Assembly (NCBI GenBank): GCA_041662295.1
Contig: JBAZSR010000001.1
Span: 10,874-74,873, forward strand
Source of the DNA: JACQWX01 sp041662295
Lineage (GTDB): Bacteria > Elusimicrobiota > Elusimicrobia > UBA1565 > UBA9628
DNA length: 64,000 nucleotides
Reading direction: 5' to 3'
This document shows, piece after piece, positions 23,084-31,605 of the stretch (position 1 is the stretch's first letter; the number at the start of each line of letters is the position of its first letter). The notes under the pieces were generated by a model, which made no database searches, was not told the DNA's origin, and was given only the letters and a program-made list of their open reading frames with translations. Position numbers and translations under genes: made by a program.

Positions 23084-23710
23084 ATGGCATTCTCGCTGAT
23101 CCCGAAGGAAGAGAAGTTCTACGAGCTGTTCATCGTGCAGGCCGAGGCCGGGGTGAAGGCCGCGAAGATCTTCCGCGACCTCATCAAGGACTGGAGCCTC
23201 GAGTCGCCAGCCTTCGATGCGCTGAGGGACCTCGAGCATGAGGCCGACATCACCACCCATGAGATCAAGGACAAGCTCAACCGGACCTTCGTGACCCCCT
23301 TCGACCGCGAGGACATCCACTCCCTGGCCAGCGAGCTCGACGACGTCGTGGACATCATTCAGAGCACGGCCAACAGGATGAGGCTCTACCGCATCACGGC
23401 CTGCCGGCCCGAGCTTCTGGAGCTGACCAATGTCCTGGCCGAGTCCGCGGAGCAGGTCCAGAAGGCCGTGACCGTCCTGGGCAAGAACGACAAGACGCGC
23501 CGGCTTCTCGACCACTGCATCGAGATCAACCGCTTGGAGAACGAGGGCGACGCCCTCCTGGCCAAGGCCATCGGCAACCTCTTTGCGGGCGGCAACGACC
23601 CCATCGAGGTCCTCAAGTGGGACCGCTGCTTTGAGGCGGTCGAGCGCGGCATCGACAAGTGCGAGCACGTGGCGCACATCATCGAGTCCATCACCGCGAA
23701 AGAGGGCTGA
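23084..23710 (+). CDS. PhoU-like DUF47 protein, PiT-associated
   Basis: A 208-residue all-helical DUF47 protein with PhoU-type metal-binding patterns: LEHEADITTHEIKDKL, DREDIHSLASELDDVVD and INRLENEGDALL. The start ATG 23084 has a strong AGGAGG five bases upstream. Genes of this type commonly sit beside pit transporters and are thought to control them. It ends 3 bp before the first pit gene and lies after the Pho-box-like repeat. Confidence 0.9.
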   Translation: MAFSLIPKEEKFYELFIVQAEAGVKAAKIFRDLIKDWSLESPAFDALRDLEHEADITTHEIKDKLNRTFVTPFDREDIHSLASELDDVVDIIQSTANRMRLYRITACRPELLELTNVLAESAEQVQKAVTVLGKNDKTRRLLDHCIEINRLENEGDALLAKAIGNLFAGGNDPIEVLKWDRCFEAVERGIDKCEHVAHIIESITAKEG

Positions 23711-23713
23711 GCC

Positions 23714-24700
23714 ATGGATTTCGGGCTCATCCTGATCATCGGCCTGGCCCTGGTCTTCGACTTCATCAACGGGTTCCACGACTCGGCCAACTCCATCGCC
23801 ACCGTGGTCTCGACACGGGTGCTCACGCCCAAGCAGGCCGTGGTCTGGGCCGCGTTCTTCAACTTCATCGCGTTCCTGATCTTCGAGCTGCACGTGGCCA
23901 ACACCGTGGGAAAGGGGATCGTGAACCCGGCCATCGTGGACCGGGGCATCATCGTGGCGACCCTCCTGGGAGCCTCGATCTGGGACCTGCTGACCTGGTA
24001 CTGGGGACTGCCCACGAGCTCCTCGCACGCCCTGATGGGAGGGTTCATCGGAGCCGCGCTGGTCAAGGTCGGGGCGTCCGCCCTGGTCTGGAAGGGCATC
24101 ATCAAGACCGTGACCTTCATGTTCCTCGCCCCGGTGCTCGGGCTGACCATGGGGCTCGTGCTCGGGGTGGTCGTGTATTGGGCCTGCCGGAGGACCTCCC
24201 CCTCGCGCGTGGACGGCATCTTCCGCAAGGGCCAGCTCGTGAGCGCCGCGCTCTACAGCCTGGGCCACGGCGGCAACGACGCGCAGAAGACCATGGGCAT
24301 CATCGCAGTCCTCCTGTTTTCCGCCGGGCTTCTCGGCCCCACCTTCCACGTCCCCCTCTGGGTGGTGCTCTCCTGCCACGCGGCCATGGGCCTGGGCACG
24401 CTCTTCGGGGGCTGGCGCATCGTCAAGACCATGGGCCAGAAGGTGGCCAAGCTCAGGCCCGTGGACGGGTTCTGCGCGGAGACGGGCGGGGCCATGACCC
24501 TCTACCTCGCCTCGGCCCTCGGCGTGCCGGTGAGCACGACGCACACGATCACGGGCGCCATCATGGGCGTGGGTTCGCTTAGGCGCTTCACGGCTGTGCG
24601 CTGGGGCGTGGGAGGAGAGATCCTCCTGGCCTGGCTGATGACCATCCCGGCCGCGGCCGCGATCTCGGCCGCCTGCTACTGGGTCTTCAAGCACTTCTAG
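23714..24700 (+). CDS. PiT-family inorganic phosphate transporter, copy 1
   Basis: A 328-residue membrane protein with both PiT signature repeats: FDFINGFHDSANSIATVVST near the N-terminus and ALYSLGHGGNDAQKTMGI in the second half, plus GVPVSTTHTITGAIMGVG. About ten hydrophobic segments. Low-affinity, cation-coupled phosphate uptake is the family role. It is tandemly duplicated with the next gene. Confidence 0.93.
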   Translation: MDFGLILIIGLALVFDFINGFHDSANSIATVVSTRVLTPKQAVVWAAFFNFIAFLIFELHVANTVGKGIVNPAIVDRGIIVATLLGASIWDLLTWYWGLPTSSSHALMGGFIGAALVKVGASALVWKGIIKTVTFMFLAPVLGLTMGLVLGVVVYWACRRTSPSRVDGIFRKGQLVSAALYSLGHGGNDAQKTMGIIAVLLFSAGLLGPTFHVPLWVVLSCHAAMGLGTLFGGWRIVKTMGQKVAKLRPVDGFCAETGGAMTLYLASALGVPVSTTHTITGAIMGVGSLRRFTAVRWGVGGEILLAWLMTIPAAAAISAACYWVFKHF

Positions 24701-24770
24701 GACGCGGGCGGCCGTCCCTGGTGTGCCCCGCATCGGGCAAATATGTTTCAATGTCCACGAACAAAACCCC

Positions 24771-25766
24771 GTGGACATCTCCCTCATCCTCATCATCGGC
24801 CTGGCCCTGGTCTTCGACTTCATCAACGGGTTCCATGACTCGGCGAACTCCATCGCCACCGTGGTCTCGACACGGGTGCTCACGCCCAAGCAGGCCGTGG
24901 TCTGGGCCGCGTTCTTCAACTTCATCGCGTTCACCTTCTTCGAGCTCCATGTAGCCGCGACCATCGGCAAGGGCATCGTGGACCCCGCCATCGTGGACCG
25001 GAGCATCATCGCCGCGACCCTCCTCGGCGCCTGCGTCTGGGACCTGCTGACCTGGTATTGGGGACTCCCCACGAGCTCTTCGCACGCGCTCATCGGCGGC
25101 TTCATCGGCGCCGCCCTGGTGAAGGTGGGGACGTCGGCGCTCGTCTGGACCGGGATCATGAAGACCCTGATCTTCATGATCCTTTCGCCGATCCTCGGGA
25201 TGACGCTAGGCCTTTCGTTCGGGGTCGCGGTCTATAGAGGGTTCCAGAAAGCGGCCCCCTCCAAAGTGGACGGCATCTTCCGCAAGGGCCAGCTCGTGAG
25301 CGCCGCGCTTTACAGCCTGGGCCACGGCGGCAACGACGCGCAGAAGACCATGGGCATCATCGCGGTCCTGCTCCTGTCGACCCAGCCCCCGGGTTCCCCT
25401 TTCCACGTCCCGTTGTGGGTCGTGCTCTCCTGCAGCCTGGCCATGGGATGCGGCACGCTCTTCGGGGGCTGGCGCATCGTCAAGACCATGGGTCAGAAGG
25501 TGGCCAAGCTCAGGCCCGTGGACGGGTTCTGCGCGGAGACGGGCGGGGCCATGACGCTCTTCCTCGCCTCGGTCTTGGGCGTGCCGGTGAGCACGACGCA
25601 CACGATCACGGGCGCCATCATGGGCGTGGGTTCGCTCAGGCGCTTCACGGCTGTGCGCTGGGGCGTGGGCGGGGAGATCGCCCTGGCCTGGGTCATGACC
25701 ATCCCGGCCGCAGCCGCGATCTCGGCCGCCTGCTACTGGCTGTCCCGGCTTTTCCTGGGAAGATAG
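24771..25766 (+). CDS. PiT-family inorganic phosphate transporter, copy 2
   Basis: A 331-residue paralogue of copy 1, with long blocks of near-identical nucleotide sequence, notably the N-terminal signature and the last 300 bases. GTG 24771 gives MDISLILIIGLALVF, matching the start of copy 1; GTG 24723 would add 16 residues with no counterpart. Neither has a clear ribosome site. The 3' end overlaps the convergent asd gene by 34 bp. The two may be recent duplicates kept similar by gene conversion. Confidence 0.92.
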   Translation: MDISLILIIGLALVFDFINGFHDSANSIATVVSTRVLTPKQAVVWAAFFNFIAFTFFELHVAATIGKGIVDPAIVDRSIIAATLLGACVWDLLTWYWGLPTSSSHALIGGFIGAALVKVGTSALVWTGIMKTLIFMILSPILGMTLGLSFGVAVYRGFQKAAPSKVDGIFRKGQLVSAALYSLGHGGNDAQKTMGIIAVLLLSTQPPGSPFHVPLWVVLSCSLAMGCGTLFGGWRIVKTMGQKVAKLRPVDGFCAETGGAMTLFLASVLGVPVSTTHTITGAIMGVGSLRRFTAVRWGVGGEIALAWVMTIPAAAAISAACYWLSRLFLGR

Positions 25767-26794
25767 CCCCTCTTCAGAAGCTCCTCCGCGATCTGCACGG
25801 AGTTGAGGGCCGCGCCCTTGAGCAGGTTGTCGTAGGACAGCCAGAGGCTGAGTTCGTCGTCCGCCGCTCCCTGGCGGAGCCTTCCGCAGAAGACTGGCCC
25901 CTTTCCCCCCGCCGCAAGCGGGGTGGGGTAGTCGCCTTCGGGGCTCAGGATCAGTCCCGGGGTCTTCTGCAGGATGGCGCGGGCCCTGGAGACCGACAGG
26001 GGAGACGCGAAAGTCAGCCACGCGGCCATGGAGTGGCCGCGCACCACGGGGACGCGTACGGCCGTGACGCTGACCCGCATGTCGGGCGCGTCCCAGACCT
26101 TGCGCAGCTCCGCGCTCACCTTGCGTTCCTCGCCGGAGTCCCCCCTCTCGTCGAACCTGCCGACCTGGGGGATGACGTTGTAGGCGATGGCCCGGGGCAG
26201 GGCCTTGTGTCCCGGGGCCTGGAGCACGGGAGCGCGGTCCTTCATGGAAAGGCGGCCGAAGCCCGTGTTCTGGGCGAAGAGCTCCGCGAGGGCGTCCCTG
26301 CCCGCGCCAGAGACCGACTGGTAGGTGGCCAGCCGGACCGCGGTGACGCGGCAGGCGGCGTGCAGGCCCGCGCCAGCCACGGCGAGCGGGGTCATGGTGC
26401 AGTTCGGGCCCGCGATGAGGCGCTGACCGCGGGAAAGGGCGCCAGGGTTGACCTCGGGGATGACCAAGGGCACCTTGGGGTCGAGCCTGAAGGCCGCGCT
26501 GTCGTCGATGACATAAACGCCGCGGCCTGCCAGGTCCGGGGCGTGTTCGAGGGCCACCTCATCGGAGCTCACGAAGAAGACCAGATCGCAAGACCGCAAT
26601 CCCTTGAGGTCGATCGCCGGGGCCCGCAGGGTCGTGCCTTGGAAGACCACGTTCTTCTTGGACTCTCCGGACGAATAAGGCCTGAGCTCCTTGATGGGCA
26701 GGGCCGTCTTCTGGAGGAGGAAGACGAGCTCCCGGCCCACCATGCCGGTGGCGCCGACCACGCCGCAGACGAGGCCGGGCTTACCGCGGGGCAT
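25733..26794 (-). CDS. asd: Aspartate-semialdehyde dehydrogenase
   Basis: A 353-residue enzyme reducing aspartyl phosphate to aspartate semialdehyde for lysine, threonine, methionine and cell-wall diaminopimelate synthesis. The NADP-binding loop is VVGATGMVGREL; active-site Cys132 is in AGPNCTMTP; VPVVRGHSMAAWLTF contains the catalytic histidine. Length is normal. It is the last gene of the parA-parB block and overlaps the upstream exported-protein gene by 14 bp. Confidence 0.95.
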   Translation of the reverse strand: MPRGKPGLVCGVVGATGMVGRELVFLLQKTALPIKELRPYSSGESKKNVVFQGTTLRAPAIDLKGLRSCDLVFFVSSDEVALEHAPDLAGRGVYVIDDSAAFRLDPKVPLVIPEVNPGALSRGQRLIAGPNCTMTPLAVAGAGLHAACRVTAVRLATYQSVSGAGRDALAELFAQNTGFGRLSMKDRAPVLQAPGHKALPRAIAYNVIPQVGRFDERGDSGEERKVSAELRKVWDAPDMRVSVTAVRVPVVRGHSMAAWLTFASPLSVSRARAILQKTPGLILSPEGDYPTPLAAGGKGPVFCGRLRQGAADDELSLWLSYDNLLKGAALNSVQIAEELLKRGYLPRKSRDSQ

Positions 26795-27797
26795 AGGGAA
26801 GGGGGACCGGGATGCTGTGCCCGGTGTTGCCGCAGATGTCGCGCGCCACGCCGCGCGCGTAGCTGGCCGCTGGCGGAAGCTTGGCGGCCTGCAGGGTGAA
26901 GGAATAGGGGGGCTTGCGGATGACGCGGCCCGCGCGCGTCCAATCGAGCTGGTCTTGGGAGACCTCCACCCAGGCCTCGGCGAGGTTCTCCCCCCCGGCC
27001 GAGAACTCGACGAGGTACGTGGCTCCGAGGTTGCGGGCCGTGATGTCGGTCACCGTCACCTCGCTGGTGACCGGCGGCACGAGCTTGACCACCAGGGCGG
27101 GAGAGATGTTGTTGATGGCGGTCTGGAGGGCGTTCGACCCCTTCCTCGGCGGTACGCCCGAGATGGAGCGGTTGTTCCAGGCGCGGGTCTCGCGCGGCAT
27201 GGAGGAGTCCACGGAAGCCGCGGCCAGGATAGGGGCGCTCGACGCGCTCTGGAAGTATTGGGTGGCCGAGTAGACGATGACGAAATTCGGTCCGGCGGAG
27301 GATATCCGGTCCATGGGGACCTCGGCCCAGAACCATTCCGAGGACCCGATGCCTTCCACGCTCGCGGAGGGATCGGGCTCGGCCGGTATGTCAGCGGCGT
27401 CGACGAGGAAGAAGGTCTGCTTGTTGTTGAAGGCCGGGGTCGGCGAGATCGCGACGTAGATCTTTCCTGGGATGAGGTCCCGGACCCACGGCCGGTTCTC
27501 GCTGGGCCGCGTCTTGGCGCGTCCCAGCTTGGCGCCGACGAATGCGCGGCTGAATTCTCCGGCAGGGGCCGGAGGCAGTTTGACGATCCACGCGTTGTTG
27601 TACCCGACGTACCAGTTCGCGTCCGAACCGCCGTCCGCGAATCGCGTGAAGTCATTGATGTTCGGCGCCAGGGATAGGTAGGTCGGCAGGAATGCGTTCG
27701 TCGAGACCTCAAGCGCTGGCGCCTGCGCCTCTTCCTGTGCCAAGGCGCGGGGTGCGGACAGGATTGAAAATCCAAATAATATTGATAATATAATCAT
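26781..27797 (-). CDS. Exported protein of unknown function
   Basis: A 338-residue protein with an N-terminal signal peptide (ILFGFSILSAPRALAQ). The mature region has beta-rich, fibronectin-like features near the C-terminus (VTDITARNLGATYLVEFSAG, WVEVSQDQLDWTRAGR). No enzymatic motif seen. Its ATG overlaps the parB stop as ATGA and its end overlaps asd, so it is locked between two housekeeping genes. Confidence 0.65.
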   Translation of the reverse strand: MIILSILFGFSILSAPRALAQEEAQAPALEVSTNAFLPTYLSLAPNINDFTRFADGGSDANWYVGYNNAWIVKLPPAPAGEFSRAFVGAKLGRAKTRPSENRPWVRDLIPGKIYVAISPTPAFNNKQTFFLVDAADIPAEPDPSASVEGIGSSEWFWAEVPMDRISSAGPNFVIVYSATQYFQSASSAPILAAASVDSSMPRETRAWNNRSISGVPPRKGSNALQTAINNISPALVVKLVPPVTSEVTVTDITARNLGATYLVEFSAGGENLAEAWVEVSQDQLDWTRAGRVIRKPPYSFTLQAAKLPPAASYARGVARDICGNTGHSIPVPLPYAPR

Positions 27798-28678
27798 TTA
27801 TTTAGTATGTCCAAGATCCTGTCGAAGTCCGTGTTCGAATAGAAATGAATCGCGATCGTCCCTGTGGACGGGTCCTTGCGCGTCTTGATCTCTACCTTGG
27901 TGCCGAGCAGATGCTGGAGTTGGTTCTCCATATCCCGGATCTCAGGGGTCTTTTCCCTGCTTGGGGCAGGAGCGCTTTTCCGCGGCTCTGGCGCGGTTGA
28001 GGCTGGGGCGCTCTGGATGCGGCGGGCCAGATCTTCGAGCTCGCGGACCGACATCTTCTGATCCAGCAGGATCTTAAAAAGTCTATGTTTTTCCATTGGA
28101 TTTTCAATCATCAGCAGGGCGCGGGCATGGCCTTCGGTGATCTGGCCGAACTCGAGCGCCTTCTGAATCTCATCCGGAAGATCGAGCAGGCGGAGCGTGT
28201 TCGAAATGGCGGACTTCGATTTTCCGACCAATTGGGTGAGTTGGGACTGATTGATCTGCGCCTCTTTCATGAGCCGGAGGTAGCCGTGGGCCTCTTCGAT
28301 CGGATTGAGGCCTTCGCGTTGAAGGTTCTCGATGAGGGCCAGGGCAAGGCGCTTGCGGTCCGATTCCACGGACCGGACCACGATGTCGACTTCCTTGAGC
28401 CCGGCTAACTCCGCGGCGCGCAGTCTGCGTTCTCCTGCGATGAGCTCGTAGGTCCTGCTGCTCTCATCAAAAGACACCACAATGGGCTGGGCCAAGCCGT
28501 ATTCCTTGATCGTGGAGGCGAGCTCGCTGAGCTTCTCAGGGTCGAAGTTCTTCCTGGGCTGCATGTGGTTTGGCCGGATCTTTTCGATCGGGACCTTGAA
28601 TTGCTTCGGCGGCGCGTCCGGGGCCTGCTGATTTTTCGGAAGCAGAGCGTCGAGTCCCTTGCCTAGTGCCTGTCTCAT
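27794..28678 (-). CDS. parB: Chromosome partitioning protein ParB
   Basis: A 294-residue ParB/Spo0J. The N-terminal CTP-binding ParB domain includes IRPNHMQPRKNFD and AGERRLRAAELAGL (GERRxRA motif); the central helix-turn-helix has LTQLVGKSKSAISNTLRLL; the last 50 residues form the dimerisation domain. It loads at parS sites and spreads as a CTP-dependent clamp. No canonical parS palindrome was found in the window. It lies 3 bp after parA. Confidence 0.95.
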   Translation of the reverse strand: MRQALGKGLDALLPKNQQAPDAPPKQFKVPIEKIRPNHMQPRKNFDPEKLSELASTIKEYGLAQPIVVSFDESSRTYELIAGERRLRAAELAGLKEVDIVVRSVESDRKRLALALIENLQREGLNPIEEAHGYLRLMKEAQINQSQLTQLVGKSKSAISNTLRLLDLPDEIQKALEFGQITEGHARALLMIENPMEKHRLFKILLDQKMSVRELEDLARRIQSAPASTAPEPRKSAPAPSREKTPEIRDMENQLQHLLGTKVEIKTRKDPSTGTIAIHFYSNTDFDRILDILNK

Positions 28679-28681
28679 GGC

Positions 28682-29527
28682 TCACTCTCCAATGGTCTGT
28701 GTTTGGGCTTGCGCAGGCTCTGCCTGGTCAGGCACTGCCTGGATGCCGGTTGTCTGCGGCGTGATGTTGCGGCGGGAAAGAAATTCCTGGGCCAATGCCA
28801 AGTATGCTTGCCCGCCCCGTGACTTTGGGTCGTACTGAAAAATCGACTGCCCGAATCCAGGAGCCTCTGCCAATCTGATGTTCCTTGGAATCACGGTATT
28901 GAACATCGATGTGCCGAAGAACTTTGACACTTCGTCTTTGACTTGGTTCGAAAGCAGCATCCTGGTATCGAACATGGTCAGGAGGCCTCCCTCAAGGCTG
29001 AGTTTCGGATTCAGGGTGTCCCGGACCCTGGCAACAGCCTCCACGAACTGGGCAAGGCCTTCCAGGGCATAATACTCTCCCTGGATAGGGATGATGACCT
29101 TATCAGCGGCATTTAGAGCATTGATGGTCAGAACACCAAGCGATGGAGGGCAATCGATGATGACAAAGGCGTATTTGTCCCTGATGGAGGAAAGCGCTCC
29201 GCGCAGCCTGCTTTCTCTTCCAACAGCGCTTGCCAGGGCGATCTCAGAACCAAGAAGGTCGGAGTTCGCGCCCACCAGACTCAGATTGGGAACGGTTGTT
29301 TCTCTGATGGTTTTTTCCAGTGGCGTCAACTCGACCACCACATTGTAGATGTTCGGGTTGAATTGAACCTTGTCGAAACCCAGGCCAGAGGTGGCGTTGC
29401 CCTGCGGGTCCGTGTCGATGATGAGTGTCGGTAACCCCAGAGCAGCAAGTCCAGCGGCAAGATTGATGGTGGTGGTGGTCTTGCCGACACCCCCTTTTTG
29501 GTTCGCGATGACGATTGTTTCAGTCAT
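28682..29527 (-). CDS. parA: Chromosome partitioning ATPase ParA/Soj
   Basis: A 281-residue ParA with deviant Walker A KGGVGKTTT at residues 11-19, switch DTDPQGNATSGLG and Walker B FVIIDCPPSLG. A Gln/Ala/Pro-rich tail of about 25 residues follows the ATPase fold. With ParB it segregates the origin region. It follows the LAGLIDADG-like gene by 6 bp and shares its promoter. Confidence 0.95.
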   Translation of the reverse strand: MTETIVIANQKGGVGKTTTTINLAAGLAALGLPTLIIDTDPQGNATSGLGFDKVQFNPNIYNVVVELTPLEKTIRETTVPNLSLVGANSDLLGSEIALASAVGRESRLRGALSSIRDKYAFVIIDCPPSLGVLTINALNAADKVIIPIQGEYYALEGLAQFVEAVARVRDTLNPKLSLEGGLLTMFDTRMLLSNQVKDEVSKFFGTSMFNTVIPRNIRLAEAPGFGQSIFQYDPKSRGGQAYLALAQEFLSRRNITPQTTGIQAVPDQAEPAQAQTQTIGE

Positions 29528-29533
29528 GGTTCC

Positions 29534-30007
29534 TCAGTGATTCGGCTTGTTCAGTCCGGAAGGCCTGCGGCGGGAGAGCTCTGAAAGCCTTGTTGCTAAT
29601 GAGAAGAGGGCATCATGGTCTGCCTGCCGCGGGGCACGCTTGAGCTCGAACATCTCTTTCCAGACATTGAAAGCAGCGGACCTGCTTCCTGCAAGAGGAT
29701 AAGTTTCAAAGTGGCGGACCAGTCTTTCGAGATCGCTGACTTTGGTTACACAATAGTACCAGCTCCCCCCACGGCCAAGGGAGGCATCGTCTTTTGGTCT
29801 TGAGTGATAAACATTACCAACACCGAAAAAGAGCATTAGCGAAAAAAGGAGATCTTTGTCCGGTTCTTGCACTTTTAGCGAGAACCTGAGGTTGATTCCA
29901 TTTCCGTTTCGAGAGTATGTGAAAGATGCTAGGCCTTCTGATAGACCTGTCACGTACGCTGGTGATAGCGCTGACTGTCTGTAATTTCCCAGCTGGGGCG
30001 TTTTCAC
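29534..30007 (-). CDS. LAGLIDADG homing-endonuclease-like protein, degenerate active site
   Basis: A 157-residue protein starting at GTG 30007. YVTGLSEGLASFTYS (18-32) aligns with the single LAGLIDADG helix (consensus GFIDGEGSF); E24 matches the first acidic residue but the catalytic second acid is Leu26. WYYCVTKVSDLERLVRHFETYPL and AFNVWKEMFEL are family-typical. Cleavage activity is therefore doubtful. It is the first gene of the parA-parB operon, 6 bp upstream of parA, and noticeably richer in A/T than its neighbours. It may be a relic or a DNA-binding regulator. Confidence 0.7.
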   Translation of the reverse strand: MKTPQLGNYRQSALSPAYVTGLSEGLASFTYSRNGNGINLRFSLKVQEPDKDLLFSLMLFFGVGNVYHSRPKDDASLGRGGSWYYCVTKVSDLERLVRHFETYPLAGSRSAAFNVWKEMFELKRAPRQADHDALFSLATRLSELSRRRPSGLNKPNH

Positions 30008-30058
30008 GTTTGAACTTCTGCTAGTGTTTTTTTGAGAGTTTTTTCTGCTGCTAAGGCT

Positions 30059-30087
30059 AGAATATCACAATGCCACAACTGCGTCAA
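30059..30087 (-). promoter_or_regulatory. Promoter of the LAGLIDADG-parA-parB operon
   Basis: On the minus strand: TTGACG (30087-30082), 17 bp, TATTCT (30064-30059). Predicted start near 30052 gives a leader of about 45 nt. The region 30008-30257 is otherwise a 250-bp AT-rich spacer with no convincing gene. Confidence 0.6.
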
Positions 30088-30257
30088 GTGGGAAAAACAC
30101 AAACGTGTTGTTTGGAATCATATACTATCTTTAGATTGCTTTATTGGTCATTTGTTAGTGCTGGTGATTTATTAGTGCTGTTTAAAACATCTCCTCAATG
30201 GCCGCAATGGGGACTCGCGCACGCGCACGGCCGAATGAATTTGTATCATGTGAAATC

Positions 30258-30728
30258 ATGATGCATTCAGACAAACGACTGGCAATCAGGCCCGCGGCGC
30301 TGGAGTGGCTGGGCGAGGCGCTCAAGCTCCACGAAGTCCTTGACGAGAAGAGCGGGCTTGAAGCCGCGCTCGAGAGCTTGCCCGCCATCACGCTCGAGGC
30401 GTGGCCCGCGGGCCAGGAGATCCTTTCCGAAGGCGAGCGGAGCGAGGATTTCTTCGTGGTCTACACGGGCCGTGTCTCGGTGTGGCGGTGCAGGGGCCAG
30501 GCCGGGCCGCGCAAGCTCGGCACGCTCAAGCCCGGGGATTTCTTCGGCGAGATCGGCTTTCTCTTGAAGGCGGCGCGATCGGCCTCGGTGCGCGCCGAGA
30601 CCGACGTCGCGGTCTTCCGGTTCCCGGCCGCGGAGTTCGAGGTCGTTCTGCGCAAGCACAAGAGCCTCGACCGCTGGGTCCACGCGGTCGCCTGCAAGAG
30701 GCTCTCCCGGCTCTTCCGCGGCGATTGA
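30258..30728 (+). CDS. Cyclic-nucleotide-binding-domain protein
   Basis: About 156 residues from tandem ATGs at 30258/30261; the frame is open to 30198 but that region looks intergenic. The CNB core is well formed: AGQEILSEGERSEDFFVVYTGRV-like strands, GDFFGEIGFLLKAARSASVRA matching the phosphate-binding cassette with Glu and Arg, then FRFPAAEFEVVL. There is no helix-turn-helix. It could bind cAMP or c-di-GMP as a small regulator, or be structural. It diverges from the parAB operon. Confidence 0.75.
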   Translation: MMHSDKRLAIRPAALEWLGEALKLHEVLDEKSGLEAALESLPAITLEAWPAGQEILSEGERSEDFFVVYTGRVSVWRCRGQAGPRKLGTLKPGDFFGEIGFLLKAARSASVRAETDVAVFRFPAAEFEVVLRKHKSLDRWVHAVACKRLSRLFRGD

Positions 30729-30750
30729 AGGCCGGCCCGGCGGCCGCCGC

Positions 30751-31605
30751 TTACAGGAAGGTCTCGAGGAAGTTCTCGACGAGGGCCGGCATGTCGGGGC
30801 TGTAGCCGCCCTCGAGCACGCCGAAGCGCGCGAGGCCCGTGGCTGCGATGCGGGCGCCGATCCGGCGGAAGGAGGTCTTCTCGAGGCGCAGTTGTGCGAT
30901 GGGGTCGAGCTTGTAGGTGTCGAACCCGGCCGAGACAGCGAGAAAGCCGGGCGCGAAGTCCATGAGCGCGCCGAGCCCCTGCTCGAGCGCGGCCAGGTAG
31001 GCGTCCTCTCCCGTGCCGGGAGGGAGGGGGAGGTTCAGGCAGTTCTCCTCCGAGCGCAGGCCCGTGCCCGGGTAGAGGGGGGACTGGTGCAGGGAGACCA
31101 GGAAGGTGTCCGGCCGGCCGAGCATGATGTCCTGGGTGCCGTCCCCATGGTGCACGTCGATGTCGAGGATGCCGATCTTCGCCCCGGGCAGCCGGGCCCT
31201 GAGCACGGCGCAGGCGATGGCCAGATTGTTAAGGTAGCAGAACCCGGCCGCCCTCCTGCGGCCCGCGTGGTGTCCCGGCGGCCGCATCAGGGAGAAAGCG
31301 GTCTCTCCGGCGGCGCAGGACAGGCCGGCCGAGACCGCCCCTGAGACGCTCTTGAGTCCGAAGAGCTCGATGCCGTCGTAGTGCGGAGTATCCGGGTCGC
31401 AGTAGAGCCCGTCCGCCACGCTTCTAAAGTGCGCGGGATCGTGGGCCATGGCCGCGTCGTTCTCCGAGGCCGCGCAGTCCGGCATGCTGAGCGTGCGGCC
31501 GGACATCTTGAGCCGCTCAGCGACGGAGCCGACGCGCTCAGGGGTCTCTGGATGGCCCGGGGTGTGGTACCGCAGGCAGTCGGGGTCGAAGTAGATCCGG
31601 CTCAC
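30751..31605 (-). CDS. HDAC-family deacetylase, probable acetylpolyamine amidohydrolase
   Basis: A 284-residue zinc hydrolase starting at GTG 31605. The histone-deacetylase fold motifs are intact: RPPGHHAG, GFCYLNNLAIA, DIDVHHGDGTQD (zinc ligands), SAGFDTYKLDP and LEGGY. Bacterial members deacetylate acetylpolyamines, acetoin-related or other small acetyl-amines. GTGA overlap with the agmatinase gene upstream and proximity to the deoxyhypusine-synthase-like gene favour a polyamine substrate; this is inference from context. Confidence 0.85.
   Translation of the reverse strand: MSRIYFDPDCLRYHTPGHPETPERVGSVAERLKMSGRTLSMPDCAASENDAAMAHDPAHFRSVADGLYCDPDTPHYDGIELFGLKSVSGAVSAGLSCAAGETAFSLMRPPGHHAGRRRAAGFCYLNNLAIACAVLRARLPGAKIGILDIDVHHGDGTQDIMLGRPDTFLVSLHQSPLYPGTGLRSEENCLNLPLPPGTGEDAYLAALEQGLGALMDFAPGFLAVSAGFDTYKLDPIAQLRLEKTSFRRIGARIAATGLARFGVLEGGYSPDMPALVENFLETFL

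Noticed and set aside
30005..30020. parS-like TTTTCACGTTTGAAC near the LAGLIDADG start
   Set aside because: Only the TTTCACGT half fits; the other half is not palindromic, so it is not called a parS site.
30070..30261. Small plus-strand frame of 63 codons
   Set aside because: No ribosome site, no homology pattern, lies over the parAB promoter.
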